The notes beneath the pieces are model-generated. The model was not told where the DNA came from, did not search any database, and worked only from the letters and a program-made list of their open reading frames with translations. From Flavobacteriaceae bacterium (lineage in GTDB: Bacteria; Bacteroidota; Bacteroidia; Flavobacteriales; Weeksellaceae), in NCBI GenBank assembly GCA_031273305.1, contig JAISSC010000225.1, forward strand, positions 1-64,000: a stretch of 64,000 nt of DNA. Reading direction: 5' to 3'. Within the stretch, counting starts at the first letter, position 1. Each line of letters starts with the position of its first letter. The translations under genes were made by a program, and so were the position numbers. Of the stretch, positions 25,063-33,675 are shown in pieces.

Positions 25063-25126
25063 ATGATTGATTTTGTATTTGTACGAAAATAAGCAAAAAC
25101 CGCCTGAATAGTCCGGCGGTTTTTTT
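25049..25126 (+). promoter_or_regulatory. his attenuator: antiterminator arm and terminator
   Basis: The terminator is ACCGCC (25099-25104) pairing with GGCGGT (25115-25120), followed by T7. The segment TTCAGGTG (25049-25056), at the end of the leader frame, can instead pair with CGCCTGAA (25101-25108; one wobble), which uses up the 5' arm of the terminator. The two structures exclude each other. A ribosome stalled on the His codons leaves TTCAGGTG free, so read-through follows; a ribosome that reaches the stop codon covers it, so the terminator forms. Confidence 0.82.
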
Positions 25127-25167
25127 ATGCAGGATGTATTCAGGTTTAAAAAGAGAAAAATAGAACT

Positions 25168-26025
25168 ATGAGCAAACTGAAAATTGCCGTTCAAAAAAGC
25201 GGACGGTTAAGCGGAAAATCGTTGGATTTACTCCGCGAGTGTGGAATTAAAATTTCTAATAGCAATCAAAAACTCATGACGGTTTCTTCCAATTTCCCTA
25301 TTGAAATTTTATTTCTCAGGGATGACGACATTCCGCAGTATGTAGAGCAAAACGTCGCAGACATCGGGATTCTGGGAGAAAATGAAGTTTGGGAAAAAAA
25401 CCGGAAAGTAACGACAGTTCGAAAGCTGGGTTTCGGAAACTGCCGATTGTCTCTGGCTATTCCCAAAGAGGAAAACTATACCGATTTGACGTATTTCAAC
25501 CACAAAAAAATAGCCACTACCTATCCGAATATTTTACGAGATTTTTGCACCAAAAAGCAATTGGAAGTAGAAATTGAGGAAATCGGGGGTAGCGTGGAAA
25601 TTGCACCTGGGATAGGGCTGGCGAACTGCATTTTCGACATTGTCAGCACCGGAAGCACCCTGTTGATGAACGGATTGAAAGAAGTGCAAACCGTCGCACA
25701 AAGCGAAGCCGTTCTTATTAAAACACCCGAATTATCCGAAGAAAAACAAGCAATTTTAACCCAATTACTATTCCGTATTCAGGCAGTAATGTATTCCAAA
25801 GAAAACAAGTATATCTTGCTCAATGCGCCTAACAATGCAGTGAAACAGATTATCAGCCTGTTACCCGGAATGAAAAGCCCTACCGTACTTCCTTTGGCGG
25901 AAGAAGGCTGGAGCAGTATCCATTCCGTGATAAAAGAAGATAAGTTTTGGGAGATTATCGACCAATTACAAGATTTAGGAGCACAAGGAATTTTAATTAT
26001 TCCGATTGAAAAAATGATTACTTAA
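25168..26025 (+). CDS. hisG: ATP phosphoribosyltransferase, long form
   Basis: HisG joins ATP and PRPP to phosphoribosyl-ATP, the first and feedback-inhibited step of histidine synthesis. The 285-residue length with a C-terminal ACT-like regulatory domain (about 213-285, QAVMYSKENKYILLNAPNNA, then GWSSIHSVIKEDKFWEIIDQ) shows the long, HisZ-independent form. Catalytic core marks are KIAVQKSGRLSGKSLDLL (4-21), DIGILGENEVWE, and the PRPP-binding DIVSTGSTLLMNGL. It is the first structural gene after the attenuator. Confidence 0.97.
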   Translation: MSKLKIAVQKSGRLSGKSLDLLRECGIKISNSNQKLMTVSSNFPIEILFLRDDDIPQYVEQNVADIGILGENEVWEKNRKVTTVRKLGFGNCRLSLAIPKEENYTDLTYFNHKKIATTYPNILRDFCTKKQLEVEIEEIGGSVEIAPGIGLANCIFDIVSTGSTLLMNGLKEVQTVAQSEAVLIKTPELSEEKQAILTQLLFRIQAVMYSKENKYILLNAPNNAVKQIISLLPGMKSPTVLPLAEEGWSSIHSVIKEDKFWEIIDQLQDLGAQGILIIPIEKMIT

Positions 26026-26135
26026 AAAACAAATGAAAGACTAACACATTAAATCAGACTTTTCAAGGCATATCAGGAAGACCAGCCTGATAATTAATGA
26101 CCGGTCGAAAATCATCAATCAAGAATAGAGAAAAT

Positions 26136-27428
26136 ATGAAAGTAACAAAATATCCCGAAAAAGAACTTTGGCAAGAGTTCACCATACGACCTGAAACCCG
26201 AAAAATTTCTTTGCAGGAAACAGTTCGTGAGATATTTGAGGAAGTAAGAACATCAGGTGATGAAGCACTGAAAAAATACACCTTAAAGTTCGACCACGTA
26301 GCACTTTCCGACATAAAAGTATCCCAAAAAGAACTTGAAGAAGCAGAGAATCAACTTTCCGAAGGATTAAAAAAAGCGATTCTTCAAGCTAAAAATAATA
26401 TTGAGAAGTTTCACAGCTCACAAAAAGAACAGATTCAAACAGTTGAAACCCAAACCGGAGTGAAATGCTGGCGAGAAGCCCGTGCGATAGAAAAAGTCGG
26501 ACTGTACATTCCCGGAGGAACAGCTCCCTTGTTTTCAACCGTGTTAATGCTCGGTGTTCCCGCAAAAATTGCAGGATGTAAACAAATTGTGCTTTGTACT
26601 CCCCCCGATAAAAACGGAAAAATTCATCCCGCCATTCTATTCGCTGCACAAACCATCGGAATATCGGAAATCTACAAAGCAGGAGGCATTCAATCCATCG
26701 CCGCATTGACTCTGGGAACAGAAACCATTCCTTCCGTGTACAAGATATTCGGTCCCGGAAATCAATACGTAACCGCTGCCAAGCAATATGCTCAGAATTT
26801 TGGCCTTAGCATTGATTTACCTGCCGGTCCGAGCGAAGTTTTGGTTATAGGAGATGCCCAAGCCCGCCCTGATTTCCTCGCTGCCGATTTGCTGTCTCAG
26901 GCAGAACACGGAGTTGACAGTCAGGTTATTTTCCTCACTACGGACACTATCATTCTGGATAAAACCCTTGCTGCCATAGAAGTACAATTAAAAACCCTGC
27001 CGAGAAAGGAGATTGCTGAAAAAGCATTGGAGAACAGTCGGGCAATTTTGCTTTCCAACATAGACGAATGTATAGAATTTAGCAACTTATATGCCCCTGA
27101 ACACCTGATTTTAGCGGTGGAAGATGCGAAGAATCATATTCCGAAGATCGGAAATGCAGGTTCGGTTTTTTTAGGAAATTACAGTTGTGAAAGTGCCGGA
27201 GATTATGCCAGCGGTACCAATCATACCCTGCCGACTAACGGATATGCTCGTAATTATAGCGGTGTTTCTTTAGACAATTTTATTAAGAAAATAACCTTTC
27301 AGGAACTCTCTCAGGAAGGATTGAGGAACATAGGAAAAACTATTGAACTCATGGCTGAAGCCGAGCAGTTGCACGCTCATAAAAATGCAGTAACTATCCG
27401 GTTGAAACAGGCAGATGGTAAGATATAA
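26136..27428 (+). CDS. hisD: histidinol dehydrogenase
   Basis: HisD carries out the last two oxidations, L-histidinol to L-histidine, with NAD and a zinc ion. ATG 26136 gives 430 residues, the normal size. The signature AGPSEVLVIGDAQARPDFLA and the zinc ligand regions (SQAEHGVDSQ, the SAGDYASGTNHTLPT stretch) are intact, as is YIPGGTAPLFSTVLMLGVPA for NAD/substrate binding. It follows hisG after 110 bases. An upstream in-frame ATG at 26097 would add 13 residues not seen in the family. Confidence 0.97.
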   Translation: MKVTKYPEKELWQEFTIRPETRKISLQETVREIFEEVRTSGDEALKKYTLKFDHVALSDIKVSQKELEEAENQLSEGLKKAILQAKNNIEKFHSSQKEQIQTVETQTGVKCWREARAIEKVGLYIPGGTAPLFSTVLMLGVPAKIAGCKQIVLCTPPDKNGKIHPAILFAAQTIGISEIYKAGGIQSIAALTLGTETIPSVYKIFGPGNQYVTAAKQYAQNFGLSIDLPAGPSEVLVIGDAQARPDFLAADLLSQAEHGVDSQVIFLTTDTIILDKTLAAIEVQLKTLPRKEIAEKALENSRAILLSNIDECIEFSNLYAPEHLILAVEDAKNHIPKIGNAGSVFLGNYSCESAGDYASGTNHTLPTNGYARNYSGVSLDNFIKKITFQELSQEGLRNIGKTIELMAEAEQLHAHKNAVTIRLKQADGKI

Positions 27429-27456
27429 AATTAATTGTAAAATATTAACTAAAAAC

Positions 27457-28482
27457 ATGAAAAACATACACCAACTTGTACGCCCAAATATCCTTAACTT
27501 AAAACCTTATTCCAGTGCAAGAGGAGAATCGGGAGGAGCAGAAGGTATCTATCTGGATGCCAATGAAAATCCTTTCGGGGAGAATAATCGCTATCCCGAC
27601 CCTTACCAGAATATCCTGAAACAGAAGATAAGTGAACTAAAAGATATTTTGGTTGAGAATATTTTTATCGGGAACGGAAGTGATGAAATTATTGACCACA
27701 TCTATCGTATATTTTGCAATCCGACGAAAGATAAAGCAATGATATTTAATCCTACTTTCGGAATGTATCAGGTAGCCGCAGACCTCAACGAAGTAGAGAT
27801 CATTGATATTCCGCTTACTTCTGATTTTCAAATCAATATCAAAGAAGCTCAGAAGTATTTCAATGACGAACATCTGAAAGTAGTAGTCATTTGCACTCCT
27901 AACAATCCGACCGGAAACGACATACGGCAGCAGGATATTGACTTCATTCTCAATAACTTTAACGGAATTACGGTTATAGACGAAGCCTATATAGATTTCT
28001 CCCGACAGGAATCTTACCTAAATAAATTGGAACAATACCCTAACCTGATTGTTTTCCAGACGTTGAGCAAAGCATGGGGACTTGCCGGAGCAAGGATAGG
28101 AATGGCGTATGCCCATGCAGAGATAATTCAGTTGTTAAACAAAGTGAAGCATCCTTACAACATTAGTTCCTTAAATCAGAAAGCCGCTTTGGAAGTTCTG
28201 AACAGCACGGAGGAATTTGAACAAAGGAAAGCAGTAATTTTATCCGAAAAAGAAAAAATACGGCAGGAACTGGAAAGACTTCCTTTCGTAATCCAAATCT
28301 ATCCTTCAGATGCGAACTTTTTTCTAGTTGAATTTTCCGATGTAGATAAAATATTTACAAAACTATTAAAACAGGGAATTATCGTACGTAATCAATCAGC
28401 AAGAATTAAAAATAGCCTGAGGATAACCATAGGAACTCCTGAAGAGAATCAAAAATTACTTCAAATACTGAAAAAATTATGA
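27457..28482 (+). CDS. hisC: histidinol-phosphate aminotransferase
   Basis: HisC is a PLP enzyme converting imidazole-acetol phosphate and Glu to histidinol phosphate. ATG 27457 gives 341 residues starting MKNIHQLVRPNILNLKPYSS. Landmarks are YLDANENPFGENNRYPDPYQ, IGNGSDEIIDHIYR, TPNNPTGN, VIDEAYIDFS and the Schiff-base FQTLSKAWGLAGARIGMAY (Lys in SKAWG). It overlaps hisB by 4 bases (ATGA), so translation is coupled. Its upstream end overlaps the hisD stop region only if a later GTG/ATG upstream is used. Confidence 0.96.
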   Translation: MKNIHQLVRPNILNLKPYSSARGESGGAEGIYLDANENPFGENNRYPDPYQNILKQKISELKDILVENIFIGNGSDEIIDHIYRIFCNPTKDKAMIFNPTFGMYQVAADLNEVEIIDIPLTSDFQINIKEAQKYFNDEHLKVVVICTPNNPTGNDIRQQDIDFILNNFNGITVIDEAYIDFSRQESYLNKLEQYPNLIVFQTLSKAWGLAGARIGMAYAHAEIIQLLNKVKHPYNISSLNQKAALEVLNSTEEFEQRKAVILSEKEKIRQELERLPFVIQIYPSDANFFLVEFSDVDKIFTKLLKQGIIVRNQSARIKNSLRITIGTPEENQKLLQILKKL

Positions 28483-29573
28483 AAAAAGTACTTTTTATAG
28501 ACAGAGACGGAACGCTGGTGATAGAACCGCCGACAGATTATCAGCTGGATAGTCTGGATAAACTCGAATTTTATCCGGGAGTATTCCAAAATCTGTCGAG
28601 AATTTCCCTCGAACTGGACTATGAACTGGTTATGGTAAGCAATCAGGATGGGTTGGGAACCGATTCTTTTCCCGAAGATACCTTTTGGCCTGCACAAGAT
28701 AAAATCATACAAGCCTTTAAAAATGAGGGCGTTGTATTCTCCGAAATCCTTATCGACCGAAGTTTCGAGCATGAAGATCTTCCAACACGAAAACCCGGAA
28801 TCGGTATGTTAACTCATTACATCAAAGCGAATTATGACCTGCCAAATTCCTATGTGATTGGAGACAGGCTTACCGATGTTCAACTAGCAAAAAATCTGGG
28901 CAGTAGATCCATTTACTTAGGTACGGAAAAAAACAGCGGTGCGGACTTGGTTACACAAAACTGGGCGGAAATATACAGGTTTCTTAAACAGCAACCACGT
29001 AAAGCAAAAATTATCCGCAATACCAAAGAAACCCAAATCTCTGTGGAAATCAACTTGGACGGTTCAGGAAAAAGCTCTGTGCATACGGGAATAGGTTTTT
29101 TTGACCACATGTTGGATCAGATTGCCCGACATGGAAATATAGACCTGTTCATTACTGTGAACGGAGATTTGCAGGTGGATGAACATCATACGGTAGAAGA
29201 CACCGGAATTGCGTTAGGAGAAGCCGTTTTACAGGCACTGGGGAGTAAAAAAGGAATCGAGCGATACGGTTTTTTGCTTCCTATGGATGATTGTCTGGCG
29301 CAAGTAGGAATTGACTTCGGCGGAAGACCCTGGATTGTTTGGAACACGGAATTTAAACGAGAGAAAGTCGGAGAGCTTCCTACTGAGATGTTTTTTCATT
29401 TTTTTAAGTCATTCAGTGACAATGCCAAATGCAATCTCAACATCAAAGCCGAAGGAGAGAATGAACACCATAAAATAGAAGCAATTTTCAAGGCTTTTGC
29501 CAAAGCCGTGAAGATGGCAGTAAAACAAACCGATGGCAATTTTGCCATCCCCAGCACCAAAGGAAGTCTTTAA
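28479..29573 (+). CDS. hisB: bifunctional histidinol-phosphatase / imidazoleglycerol-phosphate dehydratase
   Basis: The 364-residue fusion carries two steps. Residues about 1-165 are a HAD phosphatase (FIDRDGTLVIEPP with the nucleophile Asp pair, and GDRLTDVQLAKNLG) that makes histidinol. Residues about 175-364 are the dehydratase, with paired manganese-binding motifs DEHHTVEDTG and ENEHHKIEAIFKAFAKA. This is the bifunctional form known from Enterobacteria and many Bacteroidota. It shares an ATGA overlap with hisC. Confidence 0.97.
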   Translation: MKKVLFIDRDGTLVIEPPTDYQLDSLDKLEFYPGVFQNLSRISLELDYELVMVSNQDGLGTDSFPEDTFWPAQDKIIQAFKNEGVVFSEILIDRSFEHEDLPTRKPGIGMLTHYIKANYDLPNSYVIGDRLTDVQLAKNLGSRSIYLGTEKNSGADLVTQNWAEIYRFLKQQPRKAKIIRNTKETQISVEINLDGSGKSSVHTGIGFFDHMLDQIARHGNIDLFITVNGDLQVDEHHTVEDTGIALGEAVLQALGSKKGIERYGFLLPMDDCLAQVGIDFGGRPWIVWNTEFKREKVGELPTEMFFHFFKSFSDNAKCNLNIKAEGENEHHKIEAIFKAFAKAVKMAVKQTDGNFAIPSTKGSL

Positions 29574-29611
29574 GGAAAATTATAAAACATAAGAATTATA
29601 AATCCACAAAT

Positions 29612-30190
29612 ATGATTGCAGTTATAAAATACAACGCAGGAAACATAAAATCGGTGCAGAATGCTCTGGCTCGATTGCAGGTGGAATCAATGGTTACCGA
29701 TGATGAAGACCTGATTAGAAAGTCGGATAAAGTAATTTTTCCGGGAGTAGGAGAAGCAGGAACCGCTATGCAATATCTTCGGGAACGAGGTTTGGATACA
29801 CTGATTAAATCCCTGACACAGCCATTTTTGGGAATTTGTCTGGGGCAGCAGTTGATGTGCAGTCACTCCGAAGAAGGAAATACCGAATGCCTTAATATCT
29901 TTAAGGCTAAAGTTAGAAAATTTCCGAATACGGGAATCGTTCCCCACATGGGCTGGAATAACATTTACGACTTAAAAGGAGAAATTTTCAAAAATAACAG
30001 GGAAAACGACGATGTATATTTTGTACACAGCTACTACGTGGACTTGTGTGAAGAAACCACAGCAAAGTGCGATTATATTCTGCCGTTTAGCGCAGCCCTG
30101 CAAAAAGATAATTTTTATGCCGTACAGTTTCACCCCGAAAAATCTGCGGATGTGGGGGAAAATATTTTACGGAGTTTTTTGGAAAGGTAA
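29612..30190 (+). CDS. hisH: imidazole glycerol phosphate synthase, glutaminase subunit
   Basis: HisH releases ammonia from glutamine for HisF. The 192-residue class I glutamine amidotransferase has the nucleophilic Cys in FLGICLGQQLM, and the His and Glu of the triad in VQFHPEKSADVG. The start IAVIKYNAGNIKSVQNAL is typical. It is followed not by hisA but by three non-his genes; hisF, its partner, lies about 3.5 kb downstream. Confidence 0.96.
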   Translation: MIAVIKYNAGNIKSVQNALARLQVESMVTDDEDLIRKSDKVIFPGVGEAGTAMQYLRERGLDTLIKSLTQPFLGICLGQQLMCSHSEEGNTECLNIFKAKVRKFPNTGIVPHMGWNNIYDLKGEIFKNNRENDDVYFVHSYYVDLCEETTAKCDYILPFSAALQKDNFYAVQFHPEKSADVGENILRSFLER

Positions 30191-30221
30191 AATGGAAATA
30201 ATAATACCTTTGTAATTAAAT

Positions 30222-31724
30222 ATGAAAGCATTACTCGACACAAATATTATCATTCACCGAGAAGCCTCAAAGGTTATCAATCAAGATATAGGTATTTTAT
30301 ATCGTTGGTTGGAACGGGCTAAATATACAAAATGCATTCACTCTCTATCGATTGCCGAAATTGAGAAATATCACAATCAGCAGACTGTTGACACTTTTCA
30401 TATCAAATTGGATAGTTACGAACAGATTGAAATTCCGTCACCTTTACAGTCGGAAGTTAAAGCCGTTTCTGACAAGATAGATGTTAATCAAAATGATAAG
30501 AACGACTCTTTACTTTTGAATGAAGTTTTTGTCGGGCGGGTTGATATTCTAATTACCGAAGACAAGAAAATTCACAAAAAAGCTGCAGAATTAGGAATTG
30601 AAGACAAGATTTTTACGATAGATTCCTTTCTGGAAAAGACTTTTGCCGAACACCCGGAATTGGTTAATTACAGAGTTCTAAATGTTCAAAAGTTGAAATT
30701 CGGACGAATAAATCTTGAAGACGACTTTTTCGACAGCCTCAAAGAAGATTATGCCGGTTTCGATAAATGGTTTATAAAAAAATACGATGAAGAGGCCTAC
30801 ATTACCGTAAACTCAAACAATGGACTTTTGTTGTCATTCCTGTATTTAAAAGTTGAAGAAAAAGACGAAAATTACACTGATATCACTCCTTTATTTTCAA
30901 AGAAGAGACGATTAAAAATTGGCACGTTCAAAGTTATCAACAACGGATTTAGACTTGGCGAACGTTTCATGAAAATCATTTTTGATAATGCACTCAAAAA
31001 TAATGTGGAAGAAATTTATGTGACAATCTTTGATAAAAGGGAAGAACAGCAAAGATTGATTGGCTTGCTCGAACAATGGGGATTTATTTATTGGGGCAAT
31101 AAAGGAGAAGAATTAGTTTATATAAGGGATTTTAGTCATAAAACCGATGAAACGCAATTAAAACAATACTATCCATTCATTTCACGCAATAAAGATTGTT
31201 TCATTGTTCCCATTTATCCCGATTATCACACGGAACTATTGCCTGATTCGATTTTAAATACTGAGTCGCCAGAAGAGTTTATCGAAGATTTTCCTCATAG
31301 AAATGGTATAAATAAAGTATATGTTTCACGAGCATTAGAGCCTCACCCCAAGAAAGGAGATATTTTAGTATTTTATAGGACTGGTGGATATTACAAAAGT
31401 GTTATTTCTACAATTGGTATAGTTCAAGAAATTCGATACAATTTTAGTGATGAAGAAGATTTTGTACATTATTGTAGAAAAAGCAGTGTATTCCCCGAAA
31501 AGCAACTTCGAGAAATGTGGAGATATTCCTTAAATAAACCATTTGTAATAAGATTTTTGTATATCTATTCGTTCCCAAACAGAATAAATATGAAAGAATT
31601 GATTGATTTACAAGTGCTAAATGGCATAAATGATGCACCTCGAGGATTCAGAAAAATAACAACAGAACAATTTAATAAGATATTAAAAGCAACAAAAAGT
31701 GATGAAAGTTTTATTGTCGATTAA
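30222..31724 (+). CDS. PIN - GNAT - PUA/EVE-like multidomain protein
   Basis: This 500-residue protein combines three parts. Residues 1-150 are a PIN-like nuclease domain (MKALLDTNIII with Asp 6, SLSIAEIEKY, VDILITEDKKIHKKAAELG). Residues about 185-310 resemble a GNAT acetyltransferase (ITVNSNNGLLLSFLYLKVEE, RRLKIGTFKVI, GERFMKIIFDNALKNNVEEI, LLEQWGFIYWG). Residues about 335-500 contain a PUA/EVE-like fold (INKVYVSRALEPHPKKGDIL, VISTIGIVQEI). PIN plus GNAT plus RNA-binding folds suggests an RNA-targeting toxin or tRNA-modifying factor, but function is inference. It overlaps the ASCH gene by 23 bases and lies inside the his operon. Confidence 0.75.
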   Translation: MKALLDTNIIIHREASKVINQDIGILYRWLERAKYTKCIHSLSIAEIEKYHNQQTVDTFHIKLDSYEQIEIPSPLQSEVKAVSDKIDVNQNDKNDSLLLNEVFVGRVDILITEDKKIHKKAAELGIEDKIFTIDSFLEKTFAEHPELVNYRVLNVQKLKFGRINLEDDFFDSLKEDYAGFDKWFIKKYDEEAYITVNSNNGLLLSFLYLKVEEKDENYTDITPLFSKKRRLKIGTFKVINNGFRLGERFMKIIFDNALKNNVEEIYVTIFDKREEQQRLIGLLEQWGFIYWGNKGEELVYIRDFSHKTDETQLKQYYPFISRNKDCFIVPIYPDYHTELLPDSILNTESPEEFIEDFPHRNGINKVYVSRALEPHPKKGDILVFYRTGGYYKSVISTIGIVQEIRYNFSDEEDFVHYCRKSSVFPEKQLREMWRYSLNKPFVIRFLYIYSFPNRINMKELIDLQVLNGINDAPRGFRKITTEQFNKILKATKSDESFIVD

Positions 31725-32070
31725 ACCCGAATTTGCGTTTAAAATTTTTGACGGGACAAAAAAATATGAATTTCGCAAAAGTATATTTAAGCGCAAAGAC
31801 GTTACGAAAGTGATCGTTTATGCCTCTTCTCCTGTTCAACGTGTAATAGGGGAGTTTGAAATCAAAACCATTTTAAATAATGATACTGAAACTGTTTGGG
31901 ACATTACCAAACGTTTTTCCGGAATTACCAAACAATTCTATGATGAATATTTCGCCAATAAAGATGAAGCCTACGCTATTCAGGTTGGTAGAGTAACAAA
32001 ATATGATACTCCGAAACTTTTATCTGACTATAATTTAGATTTTGCCCCACAATCATTTGTCTATCTATGA
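31702..32070 (+). CDS. ASCH-domain protein
   Basis: The 122-residue cytoplasmic protein is a small beta-barrel ASCH/PUA-like domain: VLLSIKPEFAFKIFDGTKKY at 3-22, then EFRKSIFKR, VTKVIVYASSPVQRVIGEF and AIQVGRVTKYDTPKLL. ASCH domains are thought to bind RNA. Its start lies within the end of the PIN-GNAT gene and its stop overlaps the next start (ATGA), so the three genes are translationally coupled. The pairing with a PIN-GNAT protein suggests that they act together, perhaps as toxin and modulator; this is inference. Confidence 0.8.
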   Translation: MKVLLSIKPEFAFKIFDGTKKYEFRKSIFKRKDVTKVIVYASSPVQRVIGEFEIKTILNNDTETVWDITKRFSGITKQFYDEYFANKDEAYAIQVGRVTKYDTPKLLSDYNLDFAPQSFVYL

Positions 32071-32840
32071 AAAAAATTATTCTTATTTCGTTGATTTCAA
32101 ATTTTGTTTTAGCTCAAACCAAACATGATTTAGAAGGGTTATGGATAATTGATGAAATCATTGGGTTATATACGGTTGATGAATATAATTTATCAAAAGT
32201 TAGCGAACAAGATGCTTCAAAAGGATGGGTATATGGAAAAAGTATAACATTTAGCGATGGCACATTTAATTCCCATTATTCTGCTGAGTGTGGTAATGAT
32301 TGCTTCCCTTCTTCTAAAGGAACTTTTAAAATGGTAAACAATACTCATATCCAATTAAAATTAAAACTTGTGGAGATAAGAGGTGGCTGCCCACATTCAA
32401 GAGACTCAAATCACCGTGATCTGGGTATTTTCCTTATAAAAAAACTGGAAAACGGTTATCGACTCATTCGTTCTTCAAGTACAGAATCAGATATACAACA
32501 AGAAAAATACTCTGAAATTTTAAATAATTTACCACAGATAAGTGGTGGTGGCTCCGGATTAAATTGGATTGAGTTAGACTACCTAACACGCGAAAAAGAA
32601 GATTCAGAAATTCTAAAGATCGGATTAAAAAATATTCCTAATTTCGATCCTCAAAAGGCACAATTAGTTTACACTAAATATTTACACTATGACAATAAAG
32701 GTTTTGTCTTTAAATACGAAAATAAAATACTGGTTGCTATTTATGCTGTTGGAGCTTCCGTATTTGCCTTATATGATAAAGAAGAATTTTGTTTAAATAC
32801 GAAAGATGTCGAAAAATTAATTCTAAGTTCAAAATTATAA
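32067..32840 (+). CDS. exported hypothetical protein
   Basis: The 257-residue product has a signal peptide (MKKIILISLISNFVLA, cut before Gln 17) and then a lipocalin-like opening, HDLEGLWIIDEIIGLYTVDE, with an expected beta-rich domain containing three Cys (AECGNDCFPSSKG, RGGCPHSRD). I do not recognise the family beyond this. It is coupled to the ASCH gene by a 4-base overlap and stops 3 bases before hisA, so it is part of the operon. A periplasmic protein in this place is odd and argues that it arrived together with the two genes before it. Confidence 0.6.
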   Translation: MKKIILISLISNFVLAQTKHDLEGLWIIDEIIGLYTVDEYNLSKVSEQDASKGWVYGKSITFSDGTFNSHYSAECGNDCFPSSKGTFKMVNNTHIQLKLKLVEIRGGCPHSRDSNHRDLGIFLIKKLENGYRLIRSSSTESDIQQEKYSEILNNLPQISGGGSGLNWIELDYLTREKEDSEILKIGLKNIPNFDPQKAQLVYTKYLHYDNKGFVFKYENKILVAIYAVGASVFALYDKEEFCLNTKDVEKLILSSKL

Positions 32841-32843
32841 AAC

Positions 32844-33560
32844 ATGAGAATCATACCCGCAATAGATATTATCAACGGAAAGTGTGTACGTCTGACCAAA
32901 GGAGATTACAGCACGGAAAAAGTATATCGTGAAAACCCTTTGGATGTTGCCAAAGAATTTGAAGATGCCGGATTGGAATACCTACATTTGGTTGATTTGG
33001 ACGGAGCAAAATCCAGTCGAATAATTAACCATAAAACCTTATATAAAATAACTTCCCAAACCGGCTTAAAAGTAGACTTTGGCGGCGGACTGAAAAGCGA
33101 TGAAGACATACGCATCGCCTTTGAAAACGGAGCCAGTCAGATAACCGGCGGAAGCATTGCCGTGAAAAACCCGGAGATATTTCAATCATGGATAAAAGAA
33201 TACGGAAGTTCTAAAATTATTCTGGGAGCAGACTGCAACCACCGGATGATTGCAACCCACGGTTGGTTGAAATCTTCCTCTTTGGACGTAATCGACTTTA
33301 TCTTGGAATATGAGGAAAAAGGGATAGAATACGTAATTTGTACCGACATTTCCAAAGACGGGATGTTAGAAGGAACTTCAAATGAGTTATATAAAGAAAT
33401 CCTTGAGAAGACGAATATAAAACTCATCGCAAGCGGAGGCGTATCTTCGATAGAAGATTTGCATTTGTTGAAAGAGATTAGTTGTGAAGCTGTTATCATC
33501 GGAAAGGCGATATATGAAAATAAGATCACTCTGGAAGAACTTACAGAATTTCGAAGTTAG
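32844..33560 (+). CDS. hisA: ProFAR isomerase
   Basis: HisA isomerises the aminoaldose ProFAR to the aminoketose PRFAR in the histidine pathway. The 238-residue (beta-alpha)8 barrel starts MRIIPAIDIINGKCVRLTKG with the catalytic Asp 8, and has the second catalytic Asp in CTDISKDGMLEGTS. Phosphate-binding glycines sit in VDFGGGLKSD and IASGGVSS. It resumes the his order 3 bases after the inserted genes. Confidence 0.96.
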   Translation: MRIIPAIDIINGKCVRLTKGDYSTEKVYRENPLDVAKEFEDAGLEYLHLVDLDGAKSSRIINHKTLYKITSQTGLKVDFGGGLKSDEDIRIAFENGASQITGGSIAVKNPEIFQSWIKEYGSSKIILGADCNHRMIATHGWLKSSSLDVIDFILEYEEKGIEYVICTDISKDGMLEGTSNELYKEILEKTNIKLIASGGVSSIEDLHLLKEISCEAVIIGKAIYENKITLEELTEFRS

Positions 33561-33675
33561 AATTACATCAGGACGATTTGGGAATACAAGATTTGAGGTG
33601 CTAAATTTTAAAATCATAATTCCAAATAAAAAAAATGTTCTAATTTCGTACTTTAAACTTAAAACCTAAGAAAAC

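Noticed and set aside
31702..31724. Frameshift splitting one long PIN-GNAT-ASCH protein
   Set aside because: The overlap joins two frames with normal ends; the ASCH domain is complete with its own start, so two coupled genes are more likely than one broken gene.
33561..33675. Small frame between hisA and hisF
   Set aside because: The open frame in the gap has no start context and no recognisable sequence; the gap is plain AT-rich spacer.
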